From assembly GCA_028335825.1 (NCBI GenBank), contig JAIOKI010000008.1:496001-560000 (forward strand): a stretch of 64,000 nt of DNA, given 5' to 3'. The position numbers and the translations under genes are program-made. This document shows, one piece after another, positions 20,093 to 31,919 of this stretch (positions are counted from its first letter, which is position 1; every line of letters begins with the position of its first letter). The notes under the pieces are model-generated. The model was not told the DNA's origin and did no database searches. It saw only the letters and a program-made list of their open reading frames with translations. Origin of the DNA: Nosema muscidifuracis (Eukaryota; Microsporidia; Nosematidae).

Positions 20093-21745
20093 ATGAAATT
20101 TTTTGCTTTACTATATTTAATATCAATTGCTACATCTAATTTTGCAAAAAAAATACGAGAAGATTTATCTAAAATAATTTCGGAGAAAACTGATTCAGGA
20201 GATTTTGTATTTATAAGCAAAGACTGTAATCATCCAATGCATGTAATAAAGATCCGTAAATCACGGATTGTTATCACAAGATACGATACATTAGGAGAAT
20301 TTACAAAAGAAATTACTATTAGCTTAAATAAGTATCTAGATGATAATTTTGATTTTAAAGATGAATTGAAAAAAAAATTTATTGAAATTGTATACAGATT
20401 TTCAGATAAAAATAAGTCCTTTTATATTGTAAAAAATGACGAAACTAATAAATATGCAGATATAATCTCTAATTTAATGAAAAATCTTTCAGATTATTCT
20501 CGTTATATTAATGATGATGTAGATACTAAGTCATACTTAGTATATAATAAATACGTGAAAAATAATCCATCTTTAAAAAAGTCAGACAATAATAGAAAAT
20601 CTTGTTCTAATCTAAGATATTTAAAGTGTTGTGATCATCTTGAATTTAATTTTAGTTTAATCTCAGATAATAAAAATAGATATATATACAATATAGACAT
20701 GAATGAATTTAATTACAAAAAATATCTAGAGTATCATATCAAAAATTATGGTAATTATAGGGGAGAAGAATTAAACGAAATATTACGATTGTTATCATTA
20801 ATAAATATTTCCCGTATTTATATCGATAGGAAAGATAATACAGTTGAATTAAGAGCAAGAAAATTTGATAACTGCAGAAAAATAACTAGATCTAATGAAA
20901 AAAGCTTGTTTGTTCAAAATAATATTTTAAACCATTTTAAATCTTTATTTAACTCTAGTAAAAAAAGACTTCAAAATCAACAAGTGGGATTATTTAATGA
21001 TAAAATATTTTTTAAGTGGCGTTCTTATTTCAAAAAGAATAAGTGTATCAATAAAAATGTTCTTGCAGAAATAAATAATTTTTTCGAAACTTGTCAAAAT
21101 AGCAGCGTAGAAAATATTGAAAGTATTTTAAGATTTTTTTATTTTATAAAAGATAGTAAATTATACAAGGATATTTTAATAAGTATATTATCTAATAAAG
21201 GAAAAGCTAGAAATCTGATAATGTATGAAATTCTATTCACCTTAGGTCTAGTTGAAAAATGTGATAATAATATAAACTTTGATTACGTTAATTTAAGATT
21301 GAGAAAAGATAGTTCTGAATCTGAATATTATGAAAAACTTTCTCATTTTATCATTGATGAAATTAGTTATAAACATGATAATATTTCAAGTGTCTTTTTT
21401 GATCTATTAATGTATTTTGAAATGTGTGATATGTATAAGAAAAGAAAATATAGCAATAATCTTTCTAATGATACATTGATGCTATTTAAATTCATCGAAA
21501 GTGTAGAAAAAAAATCAAAGAATACTTTTGATCACATTATTCTTTGCATAAATGAATTTCTTGCTAAGATTTTTCTAAATGGAAAAAACTCTACACATGC
21601 ATGTGATATTTATTCGATAATACACAAAGATATTGAATCAGAATTATGTAATTTAATTATTTATAAAAATTCCAATAGTCAGACTGAAGTTATTTATGAT
21701 GATATTTATAAATTGTTAGATGATCATAAACAAAATATTAATTAA
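20093..21745 (+). CDS. Secreted ~550-residue family protein, copy 1
   Basis: Function unknown. 550 residues from the ATG after CCCC. Residues 1-16 (MKFFALLYLISIATSN) form a signal peptide; no later membrane helix, so probably secreted or lumenal. The N-terminal region carries the family pattern DLSKIIS..TDSGDFVFI, HVIKIRKSRIVITRYDTL, ITISLNKYLDD, FYIVKNDETNKY and NLMKNLSDYSRYI, shared with the minus-strand gene at 34135. The C-terminal half is rich in predicted helices (EILRLLSLINI, ESILRFFYFIKDSKLYKDIL, LIMYEILFTLGLVEKC, VFFDLLMYFEMCDMY), possibly a helical repeat. A KCCDHLEF motif and other single cysteines are scattered. Near-identical blocks occur in the frameshifted copy at 50836. This copy looks intact. 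Likely a lineage-specific host-interaction or lumenal protein, but that is inference from secretion and copy number only. Confidence 0.85.
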   Translation: MKFFALLYLISIATSNFAKKIREDLSKIISEKTDSGDFVFISKDCNHPMHVIKIRKSRIVITRYDTLGEFTKEITISLNKYLDDNFDFKDELKKKFIEIVYRFSDKNKSFYIVKNDETNKYADIISNLMKNLSDYSRYINDDVDTKSYLVYNKYVKNNPSLKKSDNNRKSCSNLRYLKCCDHLEFNFSLISDNKNRYIYNIDMNEFNYKKYLEYHIKNYGNYRGEELNEILRLLSLINISRIYIDRKDNTVELRARKFDNCRKITRSNEKSLFVQNNILNHFKSLFNSSKKRLQNQQVGLFNDKIFFKWRSYFKKNKCINKNVLAEINNFFETCQNSSVENIESILRFFYFIKDSKLYKDILISILSNKGKARNLIMYEILFTLGLVEKCDNNINFDYVNLRLRKDSSESEYYEKLSHFIIDEISYKHDNISSVFFDLLMYFEMCDMYKKRKYSNNLSNDTLMLFKFIESVEKKSKNTFDHIILCINEFLAKIFLNGKNSTHACDIYSIIHKDIESELCNLIIYKNSNSQTEVIYDDIYKLLDDHKQNIN

Positions 21746-24700
21746 ACAATTTATTTTATTTTTAACTATTTATTAAATAAAAATACATTATTTAGTAATT
21801 GTTGACATATACTAATATTTTGTATTTATTTTTTTATGCTCTAAAACCAAAAATTAAATAGTGAGCAATATGAATTATTGGATTAAATCTAACATTTTTT
21901 CATATCTAAAAAAAGTATTGATGGTAGTTAATTGAGTTATTACAGAAAATATTTATATCTTGTAGAAAATAAAATACAAATATATTCTTTTTCTTATTTT
22001 TTTCCTTTGTGTTGTATGAAGAATTGTTGCTGAAAAACATATTTATTCTTCTGGGGTTCCTTTTTATAATTATTTGGACTGATAAATCAAATCAGCAAGA
22101 AAACTTAAACTGATCCAAGTAATTGACTTTGTTTCTTTATAGACGTATCAGTCCCCAAAAATTACATATTGATAAAAAAAGATATACTTATAAAATAATT
22201 TATATAGAAAGAATCTTTATATTATCTTCTTGCAAGCGCAATCTTGTTGTTTCTTATATCATATCTAAAATCTTTAGAGTATCATTGACTACTTCCATCA
22301 ATTAAGATAATAAAAATTGAGTATAAATGCATATCATCTAGATAAGTAATTTACTTAAATCTACAATTATTTTATACAAATAACTGGTCAATGATATTTT
22401 CCTATAAATAAGTGTATAATCATTTTTTGTTATATCAAAAGAACCTTGTATAATCTCATAGATTTTAACATTAAATGTTACTTAAAGATACTTCACTCAT
22501 ATTTCTATCAACTAGTTGTTCAAATATAGGAGATAAAAGAAGTGAAGAACAGAATATGCTTATCATAAATAGTACTAATTTTATTTTTATTCAAAGGATA
22601 ATTATTATATGCTTAATATATCTAAGAATTTATATTAAATTGTATTATTTAATCTTTTGGTAATTATTTTACATATTCATTGAACTATTAAAATATTACA
22701 AAATAATGAAAATAATTGACATTATTAATATGTGATGTTCAATGTCTCATCTATCAAAAAATTTATAAAATCATGACATGAATAAATAAATACTGAGTCA
22801 TAATATTAATGATCTGTATAAAAAGACATGTACATCTAAATGAAGATTTAAGAAATTAATAAAAAATGAATTTATGTATAGAAGAGTTATGGAAACTAAA
22901 CCAGGTTATCATTTTAGTAGAAAATTATTAATGTTCTATAAAAAATATCATCTTTTTTATATTTTATATTGACTTTTAAGATTTATAGTAAAATAACCTG
23001 ATAAATAGTTTAATTAGATAATATTAATATTTATCTCGTTATTAGTTCTTATGATCATAATTCATAATCCTATCTTAAATATATAATATTTAGCTATTCT
23101 TTTTACTCAAAATATCATTTCTCGTATTTCCAAAAAATAGATTTTGTTCTCTTCATATTACTAGTTTTCTAATGATTTTGTATATATCCTCATGAAAAGA
23201 TTAGTGTTTTAAAATCTAAAATTTCTTATTCAATACATCATTGAAATAGTTAAAATATACCACTTTTAAGTTAGATAGTTTGTCATTATATGTTTACAAG
23301 TTAAAATAAAATTATACGTTTAATTTTAATTAACATCATATAAAATCTTTAAAAAGATTCTGATATTTTTTCCTAATAAGTTATAAATGAATGATATATT
23401 CAATTAACACTCTCTAGATGATAGAATGTAGTACACCTATAAGGAATAGCTATATATAAAAGACGTAATTTGAATTTATAGAGTTAATAAAAATTAAATA
23501 TGAGTGATTATTATAGCTGTATTAAATGTTAAATTATAGCATTCGATTAGTCAATTGAATCAATAAGCACAATATTCAAATAACTTATCAGAAGTATTTT
23601 TATTTAATTATCATCTCATATTTAAAGATTTTCTCTCATGGTAAATTAATTGATTTTTATAATGCCGAAAATCTTCATATAGTCGAACATAAAAAATAAT
23701 ATGTGCGTTAAGAATCAAAAAAAAAAGAGATTTATATAATCTTAAGATAAACACAGAAGAAATAATATCATGTAAAAGAATAAAATTATGAAGGTTACAG
23801 AAACATGATTTTCTATCAAAAATATCGTAGAATCATTAAATATTTTATGTGTTAAAAAATATTAAGAACATATAAATATGAAATAAAAAGACTAATGAAA
23901 TATTTAATTATCATTTAAAAGCTACATGGCTGAATAAAATAAGTCATTTAAAGAAACATAAATATTTTCATCTTAAATAATTTCTTTATGGTTATATAAA
24001 TATATTACCTAATATTATGAGAATAGTTTATAATTTTAAAGATGATCTGTATAATATACGATTACACCCCACTGACAGAAATAAAAATGTCAATAGATTC
24101 AAGATTCTTTTAGAGATTTAGAATTGTGAAATTCTGATATACAAATCATTTTTTTATGTGTATAGGTTAGTGTCTATATGATAAAGACCTATATAGATTT
24201 TTATTTAAATTGATGTAAGCATACTAAGATACAAACAAATCAATGTTTAATTAAAAAATTAAAAATCTATTTTTTAAATTGATAACAAATTAGGCATCTA
24301 AGATATTAAAAATTACAATGTGTAGATATATGATGAATCTTAGTTATATTTAATTGATATTAAAAATAATACAAAACCATTAAATAATATCAAAAAAAGC
24401 ATTTTTCTTGGAATTGATATATTCAATGAAGGTTCAAGGGCTTTATGAGTCAAATTAAATGTAATAGAAATGTTGAAAAATTAAATTATGAGTGAATAAG
24501 AAATATGCATGTTATACTCAAAAGACTAATAAGAAGATAAAATTAATCTGACATGGATTGAGATAATTGTACAATTTAATATTAGTTCAAATATAAACAT
24601 AAAAAAGAAAATACATACTTTTATATTTATTATCATTTAATATACCAAACAAGTCCATTAAATTTACAATTATATTAACAATTAATAAACACAAATATAT

Positions 24701-27700
24701 GCATGATGAAAAATATATAATTACAGATATATGAAGTGAAAATAATTATATTTACAAACTTACATGACCAATATTGTATTTAAGATTCTGTAAGAAAATA
24801 ATTAGAAGATGTCAGATTACGTCTCACATATAAATAAAACATTTAATCATTCCATGTCATAAATCTAATTAAATGTCTATATTAGAGAAAATACTTCTAA
24901 GGAAGAATAACCTTAGTAAATTAAAGTAAAAAAGGTGAATATTTAACTTTTGTGAAATCTATGATTATAAAACTCAATTAAACGAATGATTAATTTATGA
25001 TATTATAAAGTGAGGGTGGATAAAAATTATTAAGATATAATGTGAATAAATAAATAGCATATATACTAAACTATATAAAATATTTTATACACCTTGACTT
25101 GTCATGTTAGAGATACGTAATATTTCATTTATAATAATTTTACATTATTATAATATAGAGTAAAAATCTAATTAACAATAAATAGACATTTATAAGGTAA
25201 AATATTATCATTAATATATCTATTAGTAGTGTTATTTGATTAAAAAATTATATATGCTCTAATCGAGATGAACTTTAATATCTTAACATCAAATTCTATA
25301 GAATTCAAACATTTGATGATAAGCTTTAATGATTATAGTAAAAATATTGTACGATGACAAGATCATATCACAACACTTGAAATTAAGAGGTATAAATCAA
25401 TCTTGATGAGTAATTTACTTTTAACAAATATATCGAAACTTAAAATAACAATACATTCACAAATCTAGATCGTCATTTACCTTAATAAAGTTTATATTTA
25501 ATGCATATTAAATCTTTTTAAATTAGTGAAAAAAATCTTCCCTACATTTCTACTTTTATTACATTATCTAATCTAATATTAATAATATTTATCAATATAT
25601 TTCATATTAGAATTATAATGATACAAAGAAGTAGTGTGATATTATTTCCTCTTCTAAAATATACTTTCTAATTTTTACAGTCAAAGATAAATGTTTGAAC
25701 AATAAATTTTCTATGGGCTTAGTCAATATTATATAAATTCATCTGTCTATTGTACTAATTGAAAAATGATTTACTTCTTATATAAACCAATGAATAAAAA
25801 TCTAGATTGTCACCTAGCTTAATTCACGAAAATATCTAAATCCATTATTTTTTAATATGCTATACTTCTTGCACATAAGGAATTTTTCTAGTCACTTCTA
25901 AATTTATTCAGATGTTGGCTTTATAATTCTTTAAACCAACTTACCATAAGATCTTAAATTTTTCAATATAATCTACATTTCCAAGTTTCACTTTATGTTC
26001 GTTATTCATCAAACTTGAGAAAACATCAACATGTGATATTTCGTTTTTGATTCTACAGATAAATTTCATCGAAATCATGACATGTGATTATTCTGTTAAA
26101 ACTTCTAAGACACATGATCAGTAAAATCTATCCTCAGAAAAATATTAGAAATTTTCAGCGATAAACATAACATTTTTTTATGTAAATGAGTGATTTAATT
26201 TTACTGCTTGTATCTTCATTATCTAATATATGACTTAATACTACTCTTAGGTATTTATTAGAATATGAAATATCTTTTTAAACCTTCACTTTATTAAAAT
26301 TTATTTTCACACGTCTTATTATAAAGATATCATTTATCTGTATAATTCTTTGTTAATCTCCTATAGACTCTTAATAATGCCATTATGATCTCTACCTGTT
26401 TTAATATAATTTTTAGGGTTATTCACAATCAGACCAGCTTGATCAAATTTTTTTTATTATATCACCTGTATGTATCAATACAACTATTTCTATGCTACTT
26501 ATATGTCTTGTTATAAAAATTCTATAAAATGTTCTTTACAATATATTATATATATATAGCAAAAAAATAAATATCCTTTTTCATTAGCTTATTCAATTTG
26601 TCGAAATATTATTTCATTATTTCTGAGCACTAGTCTTACATTATTGAACCATGACTATTTTGATGTGATATATCCATTTTTAATCATAATTTAGTAATGT
26701 AGTGTAATATATCTTTTTCTCCTATCATTTACATAATTTCTTAACCACTTCTAATGAACTTATCATATCTATATGTATACATTATTTTATTTTCAAAAAT
26801 TATGATCTAAGTCTTTATCAGATCTAATTACATTCATTTACAAGATATTTCCTTAATATAAATTTATAAATAATCGTTAAATATTACATATACATTTTTC
26901 ATGCTTAGTTATTAAGTTCCTCTAAAATATAATTAGTATTTCTCATGATTTAATATCTAGCTTTCTGATTTAATTCTTAATACATTTATCTCAACTAAAA
27001 ATAATTTTACATAAAAATCTTCACTTAAGTTTCTAATAATATTAAGTGGATTCATCTTTTCTATTGTATATTTGTTAAACCTAACTAGAGTAGACATATT
27101 TAAGCATTTGTTCTTACAATCACTATAATTCAGTTTTCTTATAAATTTGATAGTTTAGAATTAATCAATTTTGAGAAAATTCCTTGAATTTGTCAAAGGA
27201 AAACCTGCACTATTTCTAAAATTCTCTATACATATATTAATATTATATTGGGGTAAATTTTTTTAAAAATAAAAATTATCAGTTGACTAGACATAAAACG
27301 TTTCCATTCTCAGAACAGGAATAAATTTTTGTTATTTGGGATTAAAAAAAAATAAATGTAAATTATTTATATATGAATTAGATAGACAAGAGAATAATAA
27401 AAAAATTATTATCTTCTTAATTTTGTAATATTATAGAGATAGCATAAAATTATATATTCATCTACTATATTAATGATAAAATTATATATTTTAGAATTTC
27501 TTATGTTTTATATATGTTAATGATTTAAAGAATATATAGATAGATACAAAATATTATTCATATATGAAAATCCAATAAAATCATTTATTTTCTAAGGATG
27601 ATATTTCAAATAAAAATCATTATTTATATGTTTATAAGGGACTAGTTTTTATTTCAAGGGTCAGATATAATTAAATATATTGTAGGATGAGTTATGCAAT

Positions 27701-29529
27701 ATAATAGATGATATATTTATAAATTAAAAATACAAATAAGGAAAATAAAATATTTAAGATTACTTCTTAAATAGCTAATGAATGAACTTTCATAGTAATC
27801 AACTATAAAACAATAGAATATCTTTGTGATAAAAATCTTTTCAATAAATAAGTTTCTTTTATTCTTTATAAATTAATTCATATATATTTATAAAAATCTA
27901 ACTTGCTGCAATGTATTAGAACATAAACAGACACCAGTCTCAACTCACAGGCTAAACAATCACCAATTTCAAACCTACATATTTAGTTTTCAAAGACCAG
28001 CATCTTAAAGAACTTACTTAGTTCATAAAGTCTCCCTGTATTTAATACCACAAAAAGACAATTAAATTTTTATCTATTGTTATTGTAGAAAATTACTGAT
28101 TATATCTAATAAAAGAAGTTTAACAAGTATCAAAGAATTATAGTCAATTTTGATAAAATTTTAATTTCCTTATATTATTAAAATAATATTAATTTACAAA
28201 GTTTTGTATATAAAAAAGATTTTTAAAATTTTTTCATAAGTTATTTTTAATATATATTGTCAGAAATAAATTAATAAAATTCATACCCATATTGAATTTT
28301 TTATTTTTTTACATTTTGTTTATTTTTAGTAAAGAAAATTCATCTCAGGGTTATTTGTAATCAAAGAGAACTTCTAAGTAAATATTACTTACCTATTGAT
28401 TTATGATACATTACATCATGATGAAGATAATTTTATAGACAATATAAGATATTAAAAAATTACAAATTTAATGATGATTATCTATTTTTAAATAATTATA
28501 TTGATATTAGATAAAAATCATACAACTTAACTTTCATATATCACATAGAGAAAAAATAATTATTTCATAAATCATAGTAACACATATATTTTTACAATTG
28601 ACATTTTCTTCTTTTTTAATAAAACTATTTGTATGTTTCATTATGATGACAAACTAATCAAGGTAAGTTAAAATATTTAATAGAAAGTAGAGAAGAAAAT
28701 TATATAATTTATAAAGATATATTACTAAAAATAAAGAAGAATTGTATTTTTTCTAAATATCTTTTAGATTGATATATTCTATAATATTAATAATATTGAT
28801 CAAATATTTTAATACATGAATTTGATTTAGTAAATTAAATCTAAAAGATTTATCAAATTACAGAAGCAATCTCACATTTAGTATATATTTATTTAATTAA
28901 TCAAACATAGAAGTATTAAATAATTTATTCTCTTTGTACAAGGGTATATTGTCCAATGAATGTAGAAATAAGAGCATATGTAAGTAAAATATAACAAGAT
29001 CATAATTTACAATATATATAAAATCATAAAAGATGCATATTTATGATCTTCATGTCAATCACTCAATATTCCTTTACAATTATAAATCTAGATTTAATAC
29101 ATAAATTTAATGATATTTTAACAAACTTCAAATGTGTATATAGATCTGAAAAAAAGAAAATACTGACACTTCTATGAAGTCTTAAGAAATTGAAATTACT
29201 TTTTTATAGATGAGATAGACAAAGCTAATTCAATTTCTCATTAAAATATACTTATTAATTGAATGTGGATTAATCATCAGAATACTCAAAGAAGTAAATT
29301 TTAATATTTTAAAAAATGGTATCTATTTAGTTCATACGGACAGCAATACAAAATTAAATTTATTATCAAAATATCAATTAAGATGATAAAGAAAATATAT
29401 CAATGAATTTTAAGTTTTAATAAAACATTTTCTTTAAGCTTTTGTTCTTGATTTTTTTACATTTGTAATATATATTCTTAAAAAACTGAAAATTAAAATA
29501 TTCCTAATATGTACCCCTAAATATAACAT
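21746..29529. other. 7.8-kb AT-rich gene desert
   Basis: The first 140 bases still belong to the duplication. The rest has no supported gene: open frames near 22.1 and 22.5 kb are short and low-complexity. Between about 25.4 and 27.2 kb, and at 27.9-28.05 kb, the sequence has slightly more G/C and broken coding-like phrases on the minus strand that may be very old mobile-element or gene remnants. No family could be established. Confidence 0.4.
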
Positions 29530-30139
29530 ACATATTTTTATATTCATTATAATCAAGCATTTCATCAATTTTTATTATTGATATTACATTTCTAAATGAT
29601 CTATTACCTAATTTAAAATATACTAATTTTAAATTAAATTCATCAATCCCTATAGATTTTTAGATATCATTTATTTATAAAAAAATTAGTTGAATAAGTT
29701 TTATGAAACAATTGGGATAATTTTGATATTCTTGTTTTAGTTCATATACTGCACATTGTAATTAATCATCATTACATAAATTTTCGATTCCCTTCGTAAT
29801 TCTATCTCCTAATTTTTGACTAAAATGATATTATTTATAATCGTACATTACAACTTCGGAAATTCTTATATTATAGTTATTACAATATACATAGTTCTTT
29901 AATAAGAATAGATTATTAGTTGTCAAATCATGACAAATATGATCAAATTGAATATTTGAAAATGAATCAGCAACACGATTATGATTACATAAAATATGTC
30001 TTTTAAATTGTATCATACATCTTGGAAAATCATTAATATAGTGTTCAGTTTCAGAATTATTTATACATAAATTGGTTATTTAAGTATCCAATTTCATATC
30101 ATATTTAAGCACTAAGTGATTGTTTATAATGATTTTCAT
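29530..30139 (-). pseudogene. Fossil copy of the 12-cysteine family, closest to member B
   Basis: The minus strand reads FPRCMIQFKRHI, DSFSNIQFDHICHDL, NNLFLLKNYVYCNNYNIRIS, QKLGDRI, LQCAVYELKQEY and a trailing FRNV block, in the same order as member B (8359-9234). It contains several in-frame stops. The CxC core is lost (LCNHNR for MCKCNQKC) and later family cysteines are gone. The membrane anchor region is not recognisable. Upstream, a possible ATG at 30139 begins a poorly matching N-terminus with an early stop. Clearly non-functional. The shared details with member B show it arose from a B-type duplicate. Confidence 0.8.
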
Positions 30140-30584
30140 TTATTTTAAATTTTATAAATAAATATCACTATTAATCTAATTAATGTTATCAAAGTTTATT
30201 TATATTAAATATTTGATTATTAATTTATTTAAATTTCTTATAGTACACTTAAAATATACAAATTATATTATTTCTTATATAGTAATAATAATCTATAAAT
30301 CTTAGCTGTATATATAATTTAATTAAATTTAACGATTGATATAAAAAATGAGTTACTTAAATATGAAATATAGCTCTTATTTGTTACATAACTATACATT
30401 TTAGATAAAATATATATATAATTTGATCATCATTTTTTTTATTAATAGATTTTCTTATGCCGTATTTTTATGATACACCAAACATTATAAAATCGAATTA
30501 TAAATTTATTTTTTTAATTCATATTTGTTGATTGGTAAATTATAAATTAATTTTTCTAAAACCATAGAACTGTAAAAGCATTAA
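30140..30584. other. AT-rich intergenic DNA
   Basis: Between the fossil family copy and the 3' end of the 444-residue gene. Nothing recognised. Confidence 0.45.
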
Positions 30585-31919
30585 TTAAAGTATTTTATTG
30601 TCTTCTAATATCTTTATTACACCTTGCATTATCATGTTTGACATAAATTTAATTATTATATTGTTGTAGCAATAGTTATCAAATATTCTATTTAATACGT
30701 TGTAATAATCATTTGGTTGATTTTCATCTATCAAATTTAAGAATATTCCATGAATTTCGATATTTTCTCTTAATGAATCTTTTGATTTTGTTTTATAATA
30801 TTTTAAAAATAACTCTGATTTTTTTTTCTTTTTATATTTTGAAAAATCTTTTAAATCTAAAATAAACTTAGGATTTAAACACGTAATTAAATATAATAAT
30901 CTGTCTATTAAAAAATGCTCATTTTCATGTATTAAATAAACTTTACCTTCTTTATAATACATTATTATATGAAATAAAAGTCTAATTAAACAGTTAATAT
31001 TTTTTTTCTTTGTAAGAATGTCAAATAGACATTTGTAGAGTATAATTTTGTCTAAAGGATCTTCCATAATATTTATACTTTCTATTATACATGAAATTAT
31101 TGTCTCTTTAGATATTTTCTTTTCATAGATTTCTTGATAAACTTCTTCTGTTATTTCATTCAATTTTGTGACATTTCTTTTAGTAAATAAATAAATAGAT
31201 AAATTAAGATTTCTTTTGTACTTATGAAAAATTTGATATAATTCTTTTTTTTGATTAAAGTATGCATAATTCCTTAGGTTTAATTTGCTAAAGTCGAACT
31301 CCTTAATGAATTTCATATATTTAAATATTAGATCAATATTATCATAAATATCATTAGAATTATAAAACCCATCAACCTGAAATATGTTGGGTATAAACAT
31401 ATGACTCTTCATTATATCTAATAAGATGTCTTTATAAACTTCATAAGATTCATGCTTATAGTTTATTAAATTCGATAAATATTGTAACTGTAAGTTGGTT
31501 TGTTCCATATCATTGTGAAACATACATATAGTCTTATTAAACAAAAAAAAATCATCTATTGGAAGAATTATTGTGTTATCATGATTTAAAAGATTAATTG
31601 GTTCGTTATCATAAGATTGATTTGATTTATTTTTTAAAGTAACAGAATTTTTATCTGCTTTTAAATCAAGATTGTCAATATACTTATTTAAAGATAAATA
31701 ATCTTCGTTTATTCTGCATCTTTCTAATAGCTCATATCGTATAACTGAGTTATTTTTATTATGATCTGAAGTATCAGTCATAAAATCAGATTTATCTAGA
31801 GGTCCCAAATCAATAGGTATGTAATCTTTACTTGGAAGGATCTCTTTTATTAAACACATTTCATGAGAATTATTCTTTGTACCATTTATAATCAAAAAGT
31901 ATAGAGTTTTCAAAAACAT
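30585..31919 (-). CDS. Secreted 444-residue protein of unknown function
   Basis: Not recognised. The N-terminus MFLKTLYFLIING is a short signal peptide; no other membrane helix. Residues ~20-110 are charged and Asn/Asp-rich. Residues ~115-444 are mostly helical, with Leu/Ile/Lys/Tyr-rich stretches (YEVYKDILLDIMKS, LIFKYMKFIKEFDF, KIILYKCLFDILTKK, LIRLLFHIIMYYKEG). The KIILYKCLFDIL block and its spacing recall RNLIMYEILFTLGL and KGIILINILYSLAI in the two ~550-residue secreted proteins, so a remote common origin is possible but unproven. It lies 2.2 kb downstream of the 541-residue paralog on the same strand. No CCC is seen before the ATG; the frame is closed upstream. Confidence 0.75.
   Translation of the reverse strand: MFLKTLYFLIINGTKNNSHEMCLIKEILPSKDYIPIDLGPLDKSDFMTDTSDHNKNNSVIRYELLERCRINEDYLSLNKYIDNLDLKADKNSVTLKNKSNQSYDNEPINLLNHDNTIILPIDDFFLFNKTICMFHNDMEQTNLQLQYLSNLINYKHESYEVYKDILLDIMKSHMFIPNIFQVDGFYNSNDIYDNIDLIFKYMKFIKEFDFSKLNLRNYAYFNQKKELYQIFHKYKRNLNLSIYLFTKRNVTKLNEITEEVYQEIYEKKISKETIISCIIESINIMEDPLDKIILYKCLFDILTKKKNINCLIRLLFHIIMYYKEGKVYLIHENEHFLIDRLLYLITCLNPKFILDLKDFSKYKKKKKSELFLKYYKTKSKDSLRENIEIHGIFLNLIDENQPNDYYNVLNRIFDNYCYNNIIIKFMSNMIMQGVIKILEDNKIL

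Larger units (their letters stand above)
18158..21885 (+). repeat. Segmental duplication, copy 1
   Basis: About 3.7 kb that matches 49279-52590 in the same orientation. It starts sharply at TATCACAAACAACGACTATC and fades about 140 bases past the stop codon of the secreted gene. It contains a decayed minus-strand gene, a ~1.4-kb non-coding stretch and the intact secreted ~550-residue gene. Compared with copy 2 it carries about 290 extra bases at 19693-19983 and about 80 extra near 19510-19590. Divergence is moderate, with many point differences in both coding and non-coding parts, so the event is not recent. Confidence 0.9.

Noticed and set aside
25400-27200. Possible old reverse-strand element in the desert
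   Set aside because: Slightly higher G/C and coding-like phrases only; nothing diagnostic in any frame.
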